The position numbers and the translations under genes are program-made. The notes under the pieces were generated by a model, which saw only the letters and a list, made by a program, of their open reading frames with translations, searched no databases and was not told the DNA's origin. From Sphingomonadales bacterium UBA7471 (GTDB taxonomy: Bacteria; Pseudomonadota; Alphaproteobacteria; Sphingomonadales; Sphingomonadaceae), in assembly GCA_002479765.1 (NCBI GenBank), contig DLOZ01000008.1, positions 1 through 29,281 on the forward strand: a stretch of DNA of 29,281 nt, read 5' to 3'. Below, piece after piece: positions 1 through 7,767 of this stretch; position 1 is the first letter of the stretch, and every line of letters starts with the position of its first letter.

Positions 1-133
1 CGCTCCGCATATTGGCAGGGGAAATTGAAAGTCGGTCAAGGGCTATATGGTCTAGTTTCATGTAACTTACTCCTGTGTTGGGTGGCCCCATCCTCGGGGC
101 ATCTTGGGGGGCGGTGAGGACGGGGCCGGTTGT

Positions 134-156
134 CCGCGCGGGACGATCCCGCGCGG
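134..156. repeat. Perfect 10-bp hairpin downstream of the DUF2958 gene
   Basis: Arms 134-143 and 147-156 are exact reverse complements around a three-base CGA loop, and are entirely G/C except for one pair. It lies 35 bases past the stop of the ardC-type operon, so it may help end transcription, but there is no T-run on the minus-strand side and it is not a canonical intrinsic terminator. The rest of 1-190 shows no gene I can support. Confidence 0.4.
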
Positions 157-190
157 GGACTGCCGCAGCCCTGAATCCCTTGGGAGGGAG

Positions 191-601
191 TCAAGGTGGC
201 GGAAGGGCTGAATCTTCTTGGGCGCGGGCGACGGCTGCTGCCTCAAGCCTCGTCTCGTCCTCGGTGATGCTGCCGCACAGGCGGGCCGCATCGGCATAAA
301 CGGTCAGCGGGAAGCGGCCTTCAAAAAGAAGGTCGCGCTCGATGGCGAGGCCAAACGGCAGCTTGACCGCCGCAATCTCGGATAGACTGGCCGACCCCAT
401 TTCGGGGCAACCGAATCCAAGGTCGCACAGGCCGAACAGGGTGTCGCCGTCCTCGTCCAGTTCCGAAAACAGCCAAGTGCCAGACCCTACCGGATTGAAG
501 AATTTGACGACCGGCACATGGTCGCCACGGCTCTGGCCGTTGGCGTTCAACCGTGCGCGCTGGTCTTGGGTGAGCAAAAGCATTGGGGGAAAGCCTTTCA
601 A
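191..601 (-). CDS. DUF2958 domain protein (mobile-element associated)
   Basis: A 136-residue soluble protein that matches the DUF2958 family by its N-terminal run of L-x-x-x-Q-R-A-x-L-x-A-N-G followed by PVVKFFNP, then TWLFSELDEDGDTLFGLCDLG and an S-L-S-E-I motif near residue 90. No enzymatic role is established for the family; it is typically found on plasmids and integrative conjugative elements next to antirestriction and conjugation genes. It is the last gene of a three-gene operon. Its ATG overlaps the stop of the preceding 65-residue gene by four bases, which suggests translational coupling. The length is normal for the family. The last ~20 residues are Ala/Glu-rich and probably unstructured. 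Confidence 0.8.
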   Translation of the reverse strand: MKGFPPMLLLTQDQRARLNANGQSRGDHVPVVKFFNPVGSGTWLFSELDEDGDTLFGLCDLGFGCPEMGSASLSEIAAVKLPFGLAIERDLLFEGRFPLTVYADAARLCGSITEDETRLEAAAVARAQEDSALPPP

Positions 602-795
602 AACATCTCGATCTGGTTGCGGGCATTGGTGTCGAATAGGCCATGATCGGCGGGGCGCTGGGCCTTGCGCGGCTCCATCGGCGCATTGGCGCGCATGGCG
701 AGGCGGTCGCGGGGCGTGATCGGCGCAACGCCGTGAACAAGCGTCTGCTCACCAATGGGCGTCTGCTCTGACGCGAGAGGAAGCGCGGCGGTCAT
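598..795 (-). CDS. Small conserved hypothetical protein between ardC and DUF2958 genes
   Basis: A 65-residue protein of unknown function. It is rich in Arg, Pro and Ala, has no membrane segment, and ends in N-x-x-N-Q-I-E-M-F after a GLFD motif. I treat it as a real gene because both ends are locked into the operon by ATGA overlaps: its ATG overlaps the ArdC-type stop at 792-795, and its stop overlaps the DUF2958 start at 598-601. Such chained overlaps are unlikely for a random frame. I recall similar short proteins in the same place in sphingomonad plasmid-type operons, but I cannot assign a function. Its basic N-terminal half could bind nucleic acid; this is only a guess. Confidence 0.65.
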   Translation of the reverse strand: MTAALPLASEQTPIGEQTLVHGVAPITPRDRLAMRANAPMEPRKAQRPADHGLFDTNARNQIEMF

Positions 796-1691
796 GCCGC
801 CCGCGCCAGACTGGATTCGGTGTCCCGAACGAACGCTAACAGGAAATCAGCCGCTTTGCTGGCTTGGCTGGCGGCTTTGAAAATGGCGCGATTGTCGGCG
901 CGCAACACTACAAGCCAAGAGCCGAGATAGTCGGCATGGCGAACGGTGGGGACGATCCCAAGCGCGGCGCACAAATAGGCCGATGCCAGTTCTGCGCAAA
1001 GTTCCTCGCGGGCATAAAGCGCGGAACCGAACCGCCCCGACTGGTCACGCGCCAGCCGCTCTTTGCTTCCCGCCCAATGGCCTAGCTCGTGCAAGGCCGT
1101 CCGGTAAAAGTCGATTTGATGAGTGAACGCCGGTTGCGGCGGCACCTGCACATAATCGCCGCCAATGTCATAGAAGGCCCGCGCCCCGCCGATGCGGAAA
1201 TCCGCACCCGTCGCAGCAATCAAGGCCTCCGCGCCCTCATGCTGTTCGCGGGGCGGCAAGGGTGTCGGGTCTGCGGTCAGCCGTTCGGGCAATCCGTCGC
1301 ACTGCGCGGCATTGAAAACCACAAAGCGTTTGAGGAAGGGAATCGAGCGGGGTTCGCCTTCCGGCGCGTCTCCGCCTTCGCGCTCATCTTCGGGGATGAA
1401 GCGGTCGGCATAGAAAATCGTATTCCCACGCTCACCTTTGCGAACGCACCCTCCAGCGGCCAGCGCCTGCCGGAAGGTCAACCAATCCTGTGACGGGTAA
1501 CAGCCTTCAATGACTGCGCCCCACAATATGAGAACATTGACGCCCGAATAGGGACGCCCCGAAACCGCGTTGCGCGGGAGTCCCGGCACGGCTGCCGCCG
1601 AACTCCACGGCTGCGCCCACGGGAAGCACCCTGCTTCAAGCTGTGCGATGATCTTGGCCGTAACCTCGTCGTAGAGGGAAGCGCGGGGCAT
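792..1691 (-). CDS. ArdC-type antirestriction protein (ssDNA-binding plus zincin domain)
   Basis: A 299-residue protein with an N-terminal ArdC/DUF1738 single-stranded-DNA-binding domain (roughly residues 4-130; typical marks are PW at 24-25, NAVSGRPYSGVN near 41-52 and KGERG near 85-89) and a C-terminal polyvalent zincin domain. The zinc motif HELGH is at 201-205, and the downstream acidic cluster AREELCAE (227-234) supplies the third ligand. ArdC proteins of plasmids protect incoming DNA from restriction during conjugation. I chose the ATG at 1691 because GGAGG lies a few bases upstream and the family's N-terminus begins here. The open frame runs on to 2105, but that 138-residue extension is low-complexity and unlike the family. 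It is the first gene of the three-gene operon. Confidence 0.85.
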   Translation of the reverse strand: MPRASLYDEVTAKIIAQLEAGCFPWAQPWSSAAAVPGLPRNAVSGRPYSGVNVLILWGAVIEGCYPSQDWLTFRQALAAGGCVRKGERGNTIFYADRFIPEDEREGGDAPEGEPRSIPFLKRFVVFNAAQCDGLPERLTADPTPLPPREQHEGAEALIAATGADFRIGGARAFYDIGGDYVQVPPQPAFTHQIDFYRTALHELGHWAGSKERLARDQSGRFGSALYAREELCAELASAYLCAALGIVPTVRHADYLGSWLVVLRADNRAIFKAASQASKAADFLLAFVRDTESSLARAA

Positions 1692-2391
1692 ATCGCCTCC
1701 GTGCGCGGCGCTCAGGGCCGCCTTGCCCTTGCCCCAAGTCCCCGTTTCCGATTGCCAACCGCCATCACCGCCTCCTCGCCCAAAAAACCACACCGACCCC
1801 GGAGAGGGGGGTGGGCGGCAAAGAGCGACCAAGAGGCCCACCGGGATCAGGCGCACCTTTAAGGCTGTAACAAAGTGAAAGACCCGCTTGCGGGTTGCGC
1901 CTGAGCGCGGCGGGCCTAGCCGGAAGCGCCGCTCATCCCCCTCTTCGGGGACGGCCACAAAAACGCCGGCGCACCCGCGCCGTCCACAGTCAGTCGAACA
2001 CCATCTAGCGAAGTTCGCCGCGCAGCGGCCGAACAAGAAACGGCACCCTTGCACGGCACGACGCCGCCGGATGGTGTGCGCGCGCGACCGTGCGCCAGCG
2101 CCCATCCGGCCAGGAGAGAGGCAAGAGTGCTTGCGGGTCAGCTCAAAAACGCCGCACCCTCAGGAGCGCGATAGCAGCGGGACAGAGAGCGACCTTGGAA
2201 AACCCCGCTCATTTTCCCATGCTCCCGATCGTCACCCGAAGGGCCAAGACTACAGGCTTGGTTCGCGTGAGCGAATAGAGCGGGTTGCCCGAAGGACAGC
2301 GCCACGTTTCGGTCACCCGACAGTACCCAGTGCAACTCTGAAGGCCGTCGTTCGTTTAGCGCTTCCCTGCGGGTGCGCATTTTTTTCCCTT
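1692..2391. other. 700-bp stretch without a supported gene, upstream of the ardC operon
   Basis: Frames are open in this GC-rich stretch, but none resembles a known protein. A short inverted repeat at 1882-1895 (six-bp arms around TT) reads on the minus strand as a hairpin followed by a pyrimidine-rich run, and could be a leader or terminator for the ardC-type operon. An 80-codon minus-strand frame, 2380-2138, begins 11 bases past the histidine-kinase stop and has a passable AAAGGG ribosome site, but its composition (many Arg, Ser, Cys, His) argues against a gene. The stretch probably holds the operon promoter and the junction between mobile-element sequence and the two-component genes. Confidence 0.4.
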
Positions 2392-3675
2392 TCAGGCCGC
2401 GCTTATCGCGAGTTCGACCCGGAAGCCGCCGGTCTCGATATTCTCGAATCGCAGCATACCGCCGTGTTCGCGCGCGAAGCGGGAGGCGATTGCGAGACCT
2501 AAGCCGACGCCGCCGTCGCTTGGCCGTGCAGCGTCGCCGCGAAAGAAGGGATTGTCCAATTGATGGAGCAGGGTCGGATCTACACCGTCGCCGCTATCAA
2601 CGACTTCGACAATGGCCCGTCCCACCTCTTTCCGAACGACGATTGATATTGGCGGGTGGCCATGGATGATTGCGTTGCGGAAAAGATTTGCAATGGCGCG
2701 CTCTAGTGCAACCGGCCTCACCGATGCCAAGACGGACGGGTCGCCTTGCATGCAATCGCTGCTCAGGCCCGCCGACAAGGCAACCTCACTGACCGCTTGC
2801 CAGACATTGATGCGCTGGGGCTGCTCGGCATCCATGCCACGCCCGAAATCGAGAAACTGATCGAGCATGCGCCCGATCCGATCAAACTGGCGGGCGATCA
2901 TGGCGTCGTCGGCATCGCCGGTTTCGCGTAGGGCTGCGGCGAGACGTAGTTTTGCGATGGGCGTTTTCAGATCATGGCTGATGCCGGCGAGCATGAAGGC
3001 GCGGTCGGCCTCCTGCGCGCGGAGCCGCGCGGTCATGCGTTCAAACGAGGTGGCGACGGTGGCGATTTCGGCGGGGGCTTCGTCGACAAGATGCGCAACG
3101 CTGTGCGGATCGGGCATGGCATCGACGGCATCGGCCAATGCTTTCAAGGGCCGGTTGATCCGGCGCTGCAGCAGCAATCCTGCGATCAAAGAGAGCGTGA
3201 GGCCGATTGCGACGGCACCCAGCAGCGCACCTGTCGGCGTCCATCCGGGGGAAGGCGCAAGCGACACCCAATAGGGATCACCGTTGCCCAGCCGAAGCCA
3301 GACCCACAGTGGCTGTCCACCACCACCGCGCCAGACCATGTTTTCACTTTGGCCAAGATCGGTGGCGAGGCTGCGCAGGACGCGCGTTTCAAGCCAGGTT
3401 GGTCGGCCATCCGCACCCGGCGGTTCGCCGCCACCCCGAATGATCAGGAAGGTATCACTGCTGTTCACGCGCGCAATGAAGGCGGCACGCTCGGTCGTGG
3501 GAAGGGCGTTAAGCGTGGCGCCAACCGTCCGGACGTGGCGACCCAAAATCGATGCAATACGATCAGCTTGCGGCGCAATCACAAATGCTGCAACCATCAC
3601 CATGGTTAGCAATTGGCCAAGGAGCAACATCCCCGCCATCAACGCAACATTGCGCGCGCGGAGCGACCTTAGCAT
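2392..3675 (-). CDS. Sensor histidine kinase, EnvZ-like
   Basis: A 427-residue inner-membrane sensor kinase. Visible order: first membrane helix ~13-35; periplasmic loop ~36-145; second membrane helix ~148-170; HAMP linker ~171-222 starting RRINRPL; HisKA domain with the H-box GISHDLKTPI (phospho-acceptor His234); HATPase with N-box NLFRNAIIHG (330-339), G1 DSGDGVD (360-366), F-box NPFFRGD and G2 GGVGLGLA (388-395). It autophosphorylates on His and passes phosphate to the response regulator encoded just upstream. I chose the ATG at 3675: it overlaps the regulator's stop by seven bases and puts a positively charged N-terminus right before the first helix. A longer start at 3726 would overlap by ~58 bases. 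The signal sensed is not evident. Confidence 0.9.
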   Translation of the reverse strand: MLRSLRARNVALMAGMLLLGQLLTMVMVAAFVIAPQADRIASILGRHVRTVGATLNALPTTERAAFIARVNSSDTFLIIRGGGEPPGADGRPTWLETRVLRSLATDLGQSENMVWRGGGGQPLWVWLRLGNGDPYWVSLAPSPGWTPTGALLGAVAIGLTLSLIAGLLLQRRINRPLKALADAVDAMPDPHSVAHLVDEAPAEIATVATSFERMTARLRAQEADRAFMLAGISHDLKTPIAKLRLAAALRETGDADDAMIARQFDRIGRMLDQFLDFGRGMDAEQPQRINVWQAVSEVALSAGLSSDCMQGDPSVLASVRPVALERAIANLFRNAIIHGHPPISIVVRKEVGRAIVEVVDSGDGVDPTLLHQLDNPFFRGDAARPSDGGVGLGLAIASRFAREHGGMLRFENIETGGFRVELAISAA

Positions 3676-4379
3676 GGGCGCGCTTCGGCAAGCACATAGC
3701 CGACGCCCCACATCGTCTTGATCCACCGGGGATCGGCAGGATCATCGCCCAGGGCTTTGCGCAAGCGGACGATCTGGACATCAATGGCACGGTCAGTGAC
3801 TTCGGCATCGCGGCCATGCGCGCGTTCGATGATCTGTGCGCGGCTTAGTGGGCGACCGGGGCTGGCGGCAAGCGCGGCGAGGACCGCGAACTCGCGCGAT
3901 GACAATGGCACCTGCGCGTCATCGCGAGTCAAGGTCATCCGCGTTGGGTCGAGGATGAAGGGACCAATTGTAATGCACGCATCGGCAATCGCACGCGCCG
4001 GAGCTGCCGTCCGCCGCAGGATGGCGGAAATTCGCGCGACCAGTTCGCGCGGGGTGAAGGGTTTGCCGAGATAATCATCCGCGCCCATTTCGAGGCCGAG
4101 GATACGGTCCATTGGATCGCCCTTTGCCGTCAGCATGAGGATCGGCGTCATATCGCCATCAGCGCGGAGGCGGCGGCAGACCAAAAGCCCATCCTCGCCC
4201 GGCATCATCAGGTCGAGAACAATGGCGTCAGCAGGCGTCCGCGCCAATTGCTGTCGCAACGCCGCCCCATCGGCGACAGTGCGCACCGCAAAGCCATGTT
4301 CGGACAAATACCGTTGGAGCAGCGCGCGCAACTCGGGGTCATCATCGACAACAATGATGCGGGGCAGGGTGTCAGCCAT
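3669..4379 (-). CDS. OmpR/PhoB-family response regulator
   Basis: A 236-residue two-domain transcription factor. The receiver domain (~7-120) has the acidic pair D12/D13, the phospho-acceptor D56 in VLDLMMP, the Thr of LMLTAKGD and the Lys of GKPFTP. The C-terminal winged-helix domain (~137-232) carries the family marks LSSREFAVLAAL, DVQIVRLRKALGDD and WIKTMWGVGYVL. It pairs with the overlapping histidine kinase. The ATG at 4379 gives the usual start MADTLPRIIVVDDD; an in-frame ATG at 4400 adds seven residues and is less likely. It is divergent from the secreted-protein gene at 4558, and a 10-bp-spaced GTAACA direct repeat between them is a plausible binding site for this regulator. Confidence 0.92.
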   Translation of the reverse strand: MADTLPRIIVVDDDPELRALLQRYLSEHGFAVRTVADGAALRQQLARTPADAIVLDLMMPGEDGLLVCRRLRADGDMTPILMLTAKGDPMDRILGLEMGADDYLGKPFTPRELVARISAILRRTAAPARAIADACITIGPFILDPTRMTLTRDDAQVPLSSREFAVLAALAASPGRPLSRAQIIERAHGRDAEVTDRAIDVQIVRLRKALGDDPADPRWIKTMWGVGYVLAEARPC

Positions 4380-4441
4380 GCGGCGTTGATGACACGCCAT
4401 CTGCCCCACGTCATCACCAAATGCTACGGTGAGCGGCTTCT

Positions 4442-4457
4442 GTAACAGCCGGTAACA
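4442..4457. promoter_or_regulatory. Tandem GTAACA half-sites, candidate response-regulator operator
   Basis: GTAACA occurs at 4442-4447 and again at 4452-4457, exactly one helical turn (10 bp) apart, in the divergent intergenic region between the OmpR-family regulator (start 4379) and the secreted-protein gene (start 4558). Head-to-tail half-sites at 10-11 bp spacing are how OmpR/PhoB dimers bind. The assignment to the neighbouring regulator is inference from position. Confidence 0.5.
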
Positions 4458-4557
4458 TCTATGCGGTTTGCGCTCACAATCCGGAAACATAGGGTTGGTC
4501 TAAGCCGTGTCAGGCAAGGCGCTGTGCCTTCGCTGATGATGTTTCAGGAGAATGATG

Positions 4558-5070
4558 ATGAACAGCGTGATGAAATTTTCGGTAATTGCTGGTGCTGCCG
4601 GACTGATGCTTGCCAGCATTGCCCCAGCCGAAGCAGCCGGTCGCGGTGTTGCCCGCGATGGCAAGGGTGGTGTGGTTGCAGCGGGTTCGGCGAACGGCAA
4701 AAGCTGGGCGCGTGGTCGTTCGGTAAAGACCAATGAGACTGGCACGACGACCGTCAAGCGCGGCGGCGGTTTCAAGGGCGCGAATGGCGCAACCGGCGCT
4801 CGCGCATCGACCGCGACAGTCAACCCGGATGGCTCCGCGACGCGCAACGGTCGCTTCTCGGCGAGCGGTGCCAAGGGCAGCGTCGCCAGTTCGGGATCTT
4901 CCACCCGCAATGCCGACGGCACGTATTCGGGCGGCCGCTCGACGACCGCCACGAACAAGACGACGGGTACCACTTACAACGGCTCGACAACCTATGACTC
5001 GACCAATGGCGTGAATCGCACCGCGACGTGCACCGACGCCATGGGCAACAGCATCGCCTGCCCCCGTTAA
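4558..5070 (+). CDS. Secreted Gly/Ser/Thr-rich repeat-like protein, unknown function
   Basis: A 170-residue exported protein. A signal peptide is clear: charged start, hydrophobic core IAGAAGLMLASIA and cleavage probably after AEAA near residue 27. The mature part is almost entirely Gly, Ser, Thr, Ala, Asn and Lys/Arg, with loosely repeated units of the type NPDGSATRNG / NADGTYSGG / TYNGSTTYDS, suggesting an extended beta-rich or disordered fold. Two Cys near the C-terminus (in TATCTD and IACPR) could form a disulphide. Three ATGs in a row precede the gene; AGGAG at 4546-4550 is best spaced (7 bases) from the third, at 4558. A strong terminator follows at 5087-5136. I have the impression it belongs to a sphingomonad-specific family, but no function is known to me. 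Confidence 0.8.
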   Translation: MNSVMKFSVIAGAAGLMLASIAPAEAAGRGVARDGKGGVVAAGSANGKSWARGRSVKTNETGTTTVKRGGGFKGANGATGARASTATVNPDGSATRNGRFSASGAKGSVASSGSSTRNADGTYSGGRSTTATNKTTGTTYNGSTTYDSTNGVNRTATCTDAMGNSIACPR

Positions 5071-5086
5071 TTGGTATGGCGCACTT

Positions 5087-5136
5087 GATGCGGTCCTGCG
5101 GTGACGCAAACCGAGACGCGGGACCGCATCTTTTTT
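5087..5136 (+). terminator. Intrinsic terminator after the secreted-protein gene
   Basis: A perfect 10-bp stem (5087-5096 with 5121-5130) is followed directly by six T residues (5131-5136). The 24-base loop is larger than usual and contains a further short complementary pair. It sits 17 bases after the stop of the secreted-protein gene and just before the EF-hand gene, so the two genes are probably separate transcription units or the second is read at a reduced level. Confidence 0.75.
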
Positions 5137-5151
5137 CCTAAAGGCAATGAT

Positions 5152-5559
5152 ATGAAACAGGTTCTTTTTCTCGCTTTGGTCCTTGTTGCGACGCCGACGC
5201 TGGCGCAGCGCGGATCAGGCGGCATGATCGACCAGATGATCGCGGCGGACGCCAACAAGGATGGTATCGTCACGCGCGGCGAATTGCTCAATGCGCGCGC
5301 CGCCAACTTCACGCGGTTCGACCGCAATAGTGACGGCGTGCTGACCGACAACGACATCCCCGTCCTTTTGAAGCGGACCGCCCTTGGCCAACAATTCACC
5401 GCTATGCGGACCCAGTTTGATGCGAACCGCGACGGCAAGGTCTCGCGCGACGAATTCGTTAACGGCCCGACGCCCGTGTTCGACGCCGCTGATACCAACA
5501 AGGACAACCGCCTGACCCGCGACGAAATCGACGCGGCCAAGGCGCAGGCGAAGCGATAA
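5152..5559 (+). CDS. Exported EF-hand calcium-binding protein
   Basis: A 135-residue protein with a signal peptide (~1-19, hydrophobic core followed by TLAQ) and four EF-hand-type loops at residues 33-44, 57-68, 90-101 and 114-125. The loops carry the D-x-[ND]-x-D pattern and mostly an acidic residue at position 12; the fourth has Asn in place of the usual Gly at position 6. It probably binds Ca2+ in the periplasm or outside the cell; calmodulin-like bacterial proteins of this type are common in sphingomonads, with roles mostly unknown. The ATG at 5152 is chosen because it starts the signal peptide and has AAAGG six bases upstream; an upstream GTG at 5101 falls inside the terminator. Three bases separate it from the hydroxylase gene, so they are likely co-transcribed. 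Confidence 0.85.
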   Translation: MKQVLFLALVLVATPTLAQRGSGGMIDQMIAADANKDGIVTRGELLNARAANFTRFDRNSDGVLTDNDIPVLLKRTALGQQFTAMRTQFDANRDGKVSRDEFVNGPTPVFDAADTNKDNRLTRDEIDAAKAQAKR

Positions 5560-5562
5560 GTC

Positions 5563-6450
5563 GTGCCCGAGATTATTAGTCGCAATCCCGGAATCCTGCT
5601 GGTCTTTCTGGCGCTCGCTTTGGTCGAATTTGGCTGGCGACGGTTTAGGACCTCGCGCGGTTATGACTGGCGGGCCAGCCTTGGCTCGATTGGCGTTGCC
5701 GTAGGGCAGTTTGCGATCAAGCCGCTCACTGGCGGCATCGTCGCTTACGTCTTCTTTCATGTTCATGCACTCGCGCCGATGAAGTTGTCGGCAGGCGATT
5801 GGCGCGTCTGGGTGGCGGGATTCTTTGCGGTTGAGTTCGCCTATTACTGGTTCCACCGCGCGAGCCACCGGATCAACTGGTTCTGGGCAACGCATTCGGT
5901 GCATCACAGCGCCAATGAAATGACTTTGCCCGCAGCAATCCGGCTCGGTTGGACGGGGCAGGTGACGGGGGTGTGGCTGTTCTTCCTGCCACTCATCCTG
6001 ATTGGTTTTCCGCCGATTGTGGTCGCGGGCTTGCTGGGCGCGAACCTGATCTATCAATATGGCCTTCATACCGAGGCAGTCGGGCGGCTGTGGTGGCCGA
6101 TCGAGTTGATCTTCAACACACCCTCGCATCACCGCGCGCATCATGCGTCGGACGTTGGGTGGCTCGACACCAATTATGGAGGTGTGCTGATCATCTTTGA
6201 CCGACTGTTCGGCACCTTCGCGGCGGAACCCGAACGCGGCGGGCTGACCTATGGTCTGGTCAAGCCGCTCAAGTCGAGCAACCCGTTCCGCATTGCCCTG
6301 AACCAATGGGCGATCATGCTAATGGCGCTCGCTTCAGCACGATCTTGGGACCGCCGCTTATCGGTCCTTTTCGGTCCGCCAAACCTACTCGACGAAGCTG
6401 TGGAGCCTCGCGTCCGAACGCCGCGCGCAGACGTCACCACACCTGCGTAA
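5563..6450 (+). CDS. Sterol desaturase / fatty acid hydroxylase superfamily membrane protein
   Basis: A 295-residue integral membrane di-iron protein. The three histidine clusters of the superfamily are in order: HRASH (98-102), HSVHH (111-115) and HRAHH (190-194), with extra His at 169 and 189. Hydrophobic segments lie near 10-25, 40-65, 82-97, 134-165. Members hydroxylate or desaturate lipids (sterols, fatty acids, sphingoid bases, carotenoids); the substrate here cannot be read from the sequence, though a lipid is a fair inference in an organism with a sphingolipid locus. It starts with GTG three bases after the EF-hand stop, consistent with an operon. The ~50 residues at the C-terminus are less conserved-looking and Arg/Pro-rich. 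Confidence 0.88.
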   Translation: MPEIISRNPGILLVFLALALVEFGWRRFRTSRGYDWRASLGSIGVAVGQFAIKPLTGGIVAYVFFHVHALAPMKLSAGDWRVWVAGFFAVEFAYYWFHRASHRINWFWATHSVHHSANEMTLPAAIRLGWTGQVTGVWLFFLPLILIGFPPIVVAGLLGANLIYQYGLHTEAVGRLWWPIELIFNTPSHHRAHHASDVGWLDTNYGGVLIIFDRLFGTFAAEPERGGLTYGLVKPLKSSNPFRIALNQWAIMLMALASARSWDRRLSVLFGPPNLLDEAVEPRVRTPRADVTTPA

Positions 6451-6483
6451 ACGCGCGCTACACCAACCAGAAAAAGGGAATTT

Positions 6484-7767
6484 CTATGAAAATGTTTCAT
6501 TAAATTCTGCGGGCAGACCCTCAAATGCGAAGGGGTTGAGAAATTGCCGACGCCATAAGAAAGCGCGCTCGGCCTCGCCAAGCCCTGCTTCGTCGCAAAC
6601 CTCTGCCCAATTGGCTTTGATGCGCGCGACCTGCCCCGCGATGATGGTGCGCGCGCGCGCATCATCAAGTAGAAAGACCGGTGCAGCGTTCAGGCACAGC
6701 GACAATTGGCTCATCCGCCGGTTGCCAAGGATGAGCATGGCTTGCGTCGCTTCCCCGCCGGTCCGGCCCTGTGGGCATAGATCATAGGCGGGGGTGAGGC
6801 GGAGCGATTTTCCATCCCAATATGCTGCATGGTTGCGCGCATGGTCGTCGGTATTGCCGCACAGGATATTGAACACAATGCGCGCAAATAACTCGGCAAG
6901 CGTGTCCGCAGGATCATCGAAGCGGTGGCGGATGATGGTCGCCAGCTCCTCATAGCTTGCATAGCGCGCTTCGGTTTCATCAAGGTCAAGCAGCGTCAAG
7001 GCCGAAACGATACCCCGACGCGCCCAGTTTATGCCATTGGCGGTGCGGTCAAAGCGTTCGATCAGCAATACATCTTTTCCAAGCGCGTGGGTCAGCTTGA
7101 CCGGCGCGACGTCAAGTCCGACGCGCTCCGCAAGGCGCATGGCTACAAATTCGGCTTTCACGACATTGTAGAGGTCGTTCGTCGCCGAGAATTTGGCGAT
7201 GTATTTCTTGTCGCCGTCGTCGATCAACGCCTTGGGCCGTGCGCCGCCAAGCGACGAACCATGCTGCAAGGCCTGGTCGAGTTCGGGCGTGAGCTGCACG
7301 CCTTTCTCGACGCGCTCGGCGGACTCCATAAGTTCGGCAAGGGTGGCGTTCTTGCGCTGGCGCGGCACATAGTCTGTAGGTGAGCGCTGGAAGTCGAGCA
7401 TACCGATGCGGTCGGAGCCGGACTCCAGCAAATAGGTCAGCTCGTCAAGATCGGTTTGTGCAGCTGCATTGCCTTTGAGGCCGGTCACGCGGTTGATGAT
7501 GACGCGCCGCCCCCATGCGTCGGGCGAGCCGTCGCGGATGCTGCTGGGGAGCAGCATCTTATTGTTGGTTTCAATGGCACCGGCGCGCAGCGGCAATTCG
7601 GGGTCGTAGATGGCGATAGCGTTGGCGCGCGACAGATAGCTTTGGCCGTAATTGAAGCTCAGCCGCCCGTCGCGCGCGCGCGCCAAGCGTCCGGCGACAA
7701 CGGGCTGGGTTGCGTCTGGTAGCCAGATCCAGACGAAGGCCTCGTCTGCATGATTTTCAGAAATCAT
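6484..7767 (-). CDS. hipA: HipA-family serine/threonine kinase toxin
   Basis: A 427-residue HipA-family kinase. Visible parts: N-terminal HipA subdomain (~10-110); the glycine-rich SSLGGARPKA loop (171-180), which in studied HipA proteins holds the autophosphorylation/ejection site; Lys192 in IAKF; the catalytic loop NTDDHARNHA (305-314); and the metal-binding Asp in YDL (~328-330). Characterised HipA kinases phosphorylate aminoacyl-tRNA synthetases and stop growth unless held by HipB. The ATG at 7767 overlaps the end of hipB by 11 bases, the usual antitoxin-first order. Full length, no frame damage. It converges on the hydroxylase gene with a 33-base gap, in which a cut-off start of another gene may be visible (see findings). 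Confidence 0.9.
   Translation of the reverse strand: MISENHADEAFVWIWLPDATQPVVAGRLARARDGRLSFNYGQSYLSRANAIAIYDPELPLRAGAIETNNKMLLPSSIRDGSPDAWGRRVIINRVTGLKGNAAAQTDLDELTYLLESGSDRIGMLDFQRSPTDYVPRQRKNATLAELMESAERVEKGVQLTPELDQALQHGSSLGGARPKALIDDGDKKYIAKFSATNDLYNVVKAEFVAMRLAERVGLDVAPVKLTHALGKDVLLIERFDRTANGINWARRGIVSALTLLDLDETEARYASYEELATIIRHRFDDPADTLAELFARIVFNILCGNTDDHARNHAAYWDGKSLRLTPAYDLCPQGRTGGEATQAMLILGNRRMSQLSLCLNAAPVFLLDDARARTIIAGQVARIKANWAEVCDEAGLGEAERAFLWRRQFLNPFAFEGLPAEFNETFS

Noticed and set aside
1692..2105. Extended N-terminus of the ArdC-type protein
   Set aside because: The 138 extra residues are low-complexity, and a GGAGG site marks the start at 1691.
2138..2380. An 80-codon minus-strand frame directly after the histidine kinase with a fair ribosome site
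   Set aside because: Composition is unlike a normal protein and no motif is visible; kept only as a remark in the gap description.
1888..2502. A 204-codon plus-strand frame upstream of the ardC operon
   Set aside because: Its end is antisense to the histidine-kinase C-terminus, and the product is Arg/Pro/Ser-rich with no recognisable domain.
5215..6306. A 363-codon minus-strand frame opposite the EF-hand and hydroxylase genes
   Set aside because: Shadow frame of two well-supported genes with signal peptide, EF-hand loops and His clusters on the plus strand.
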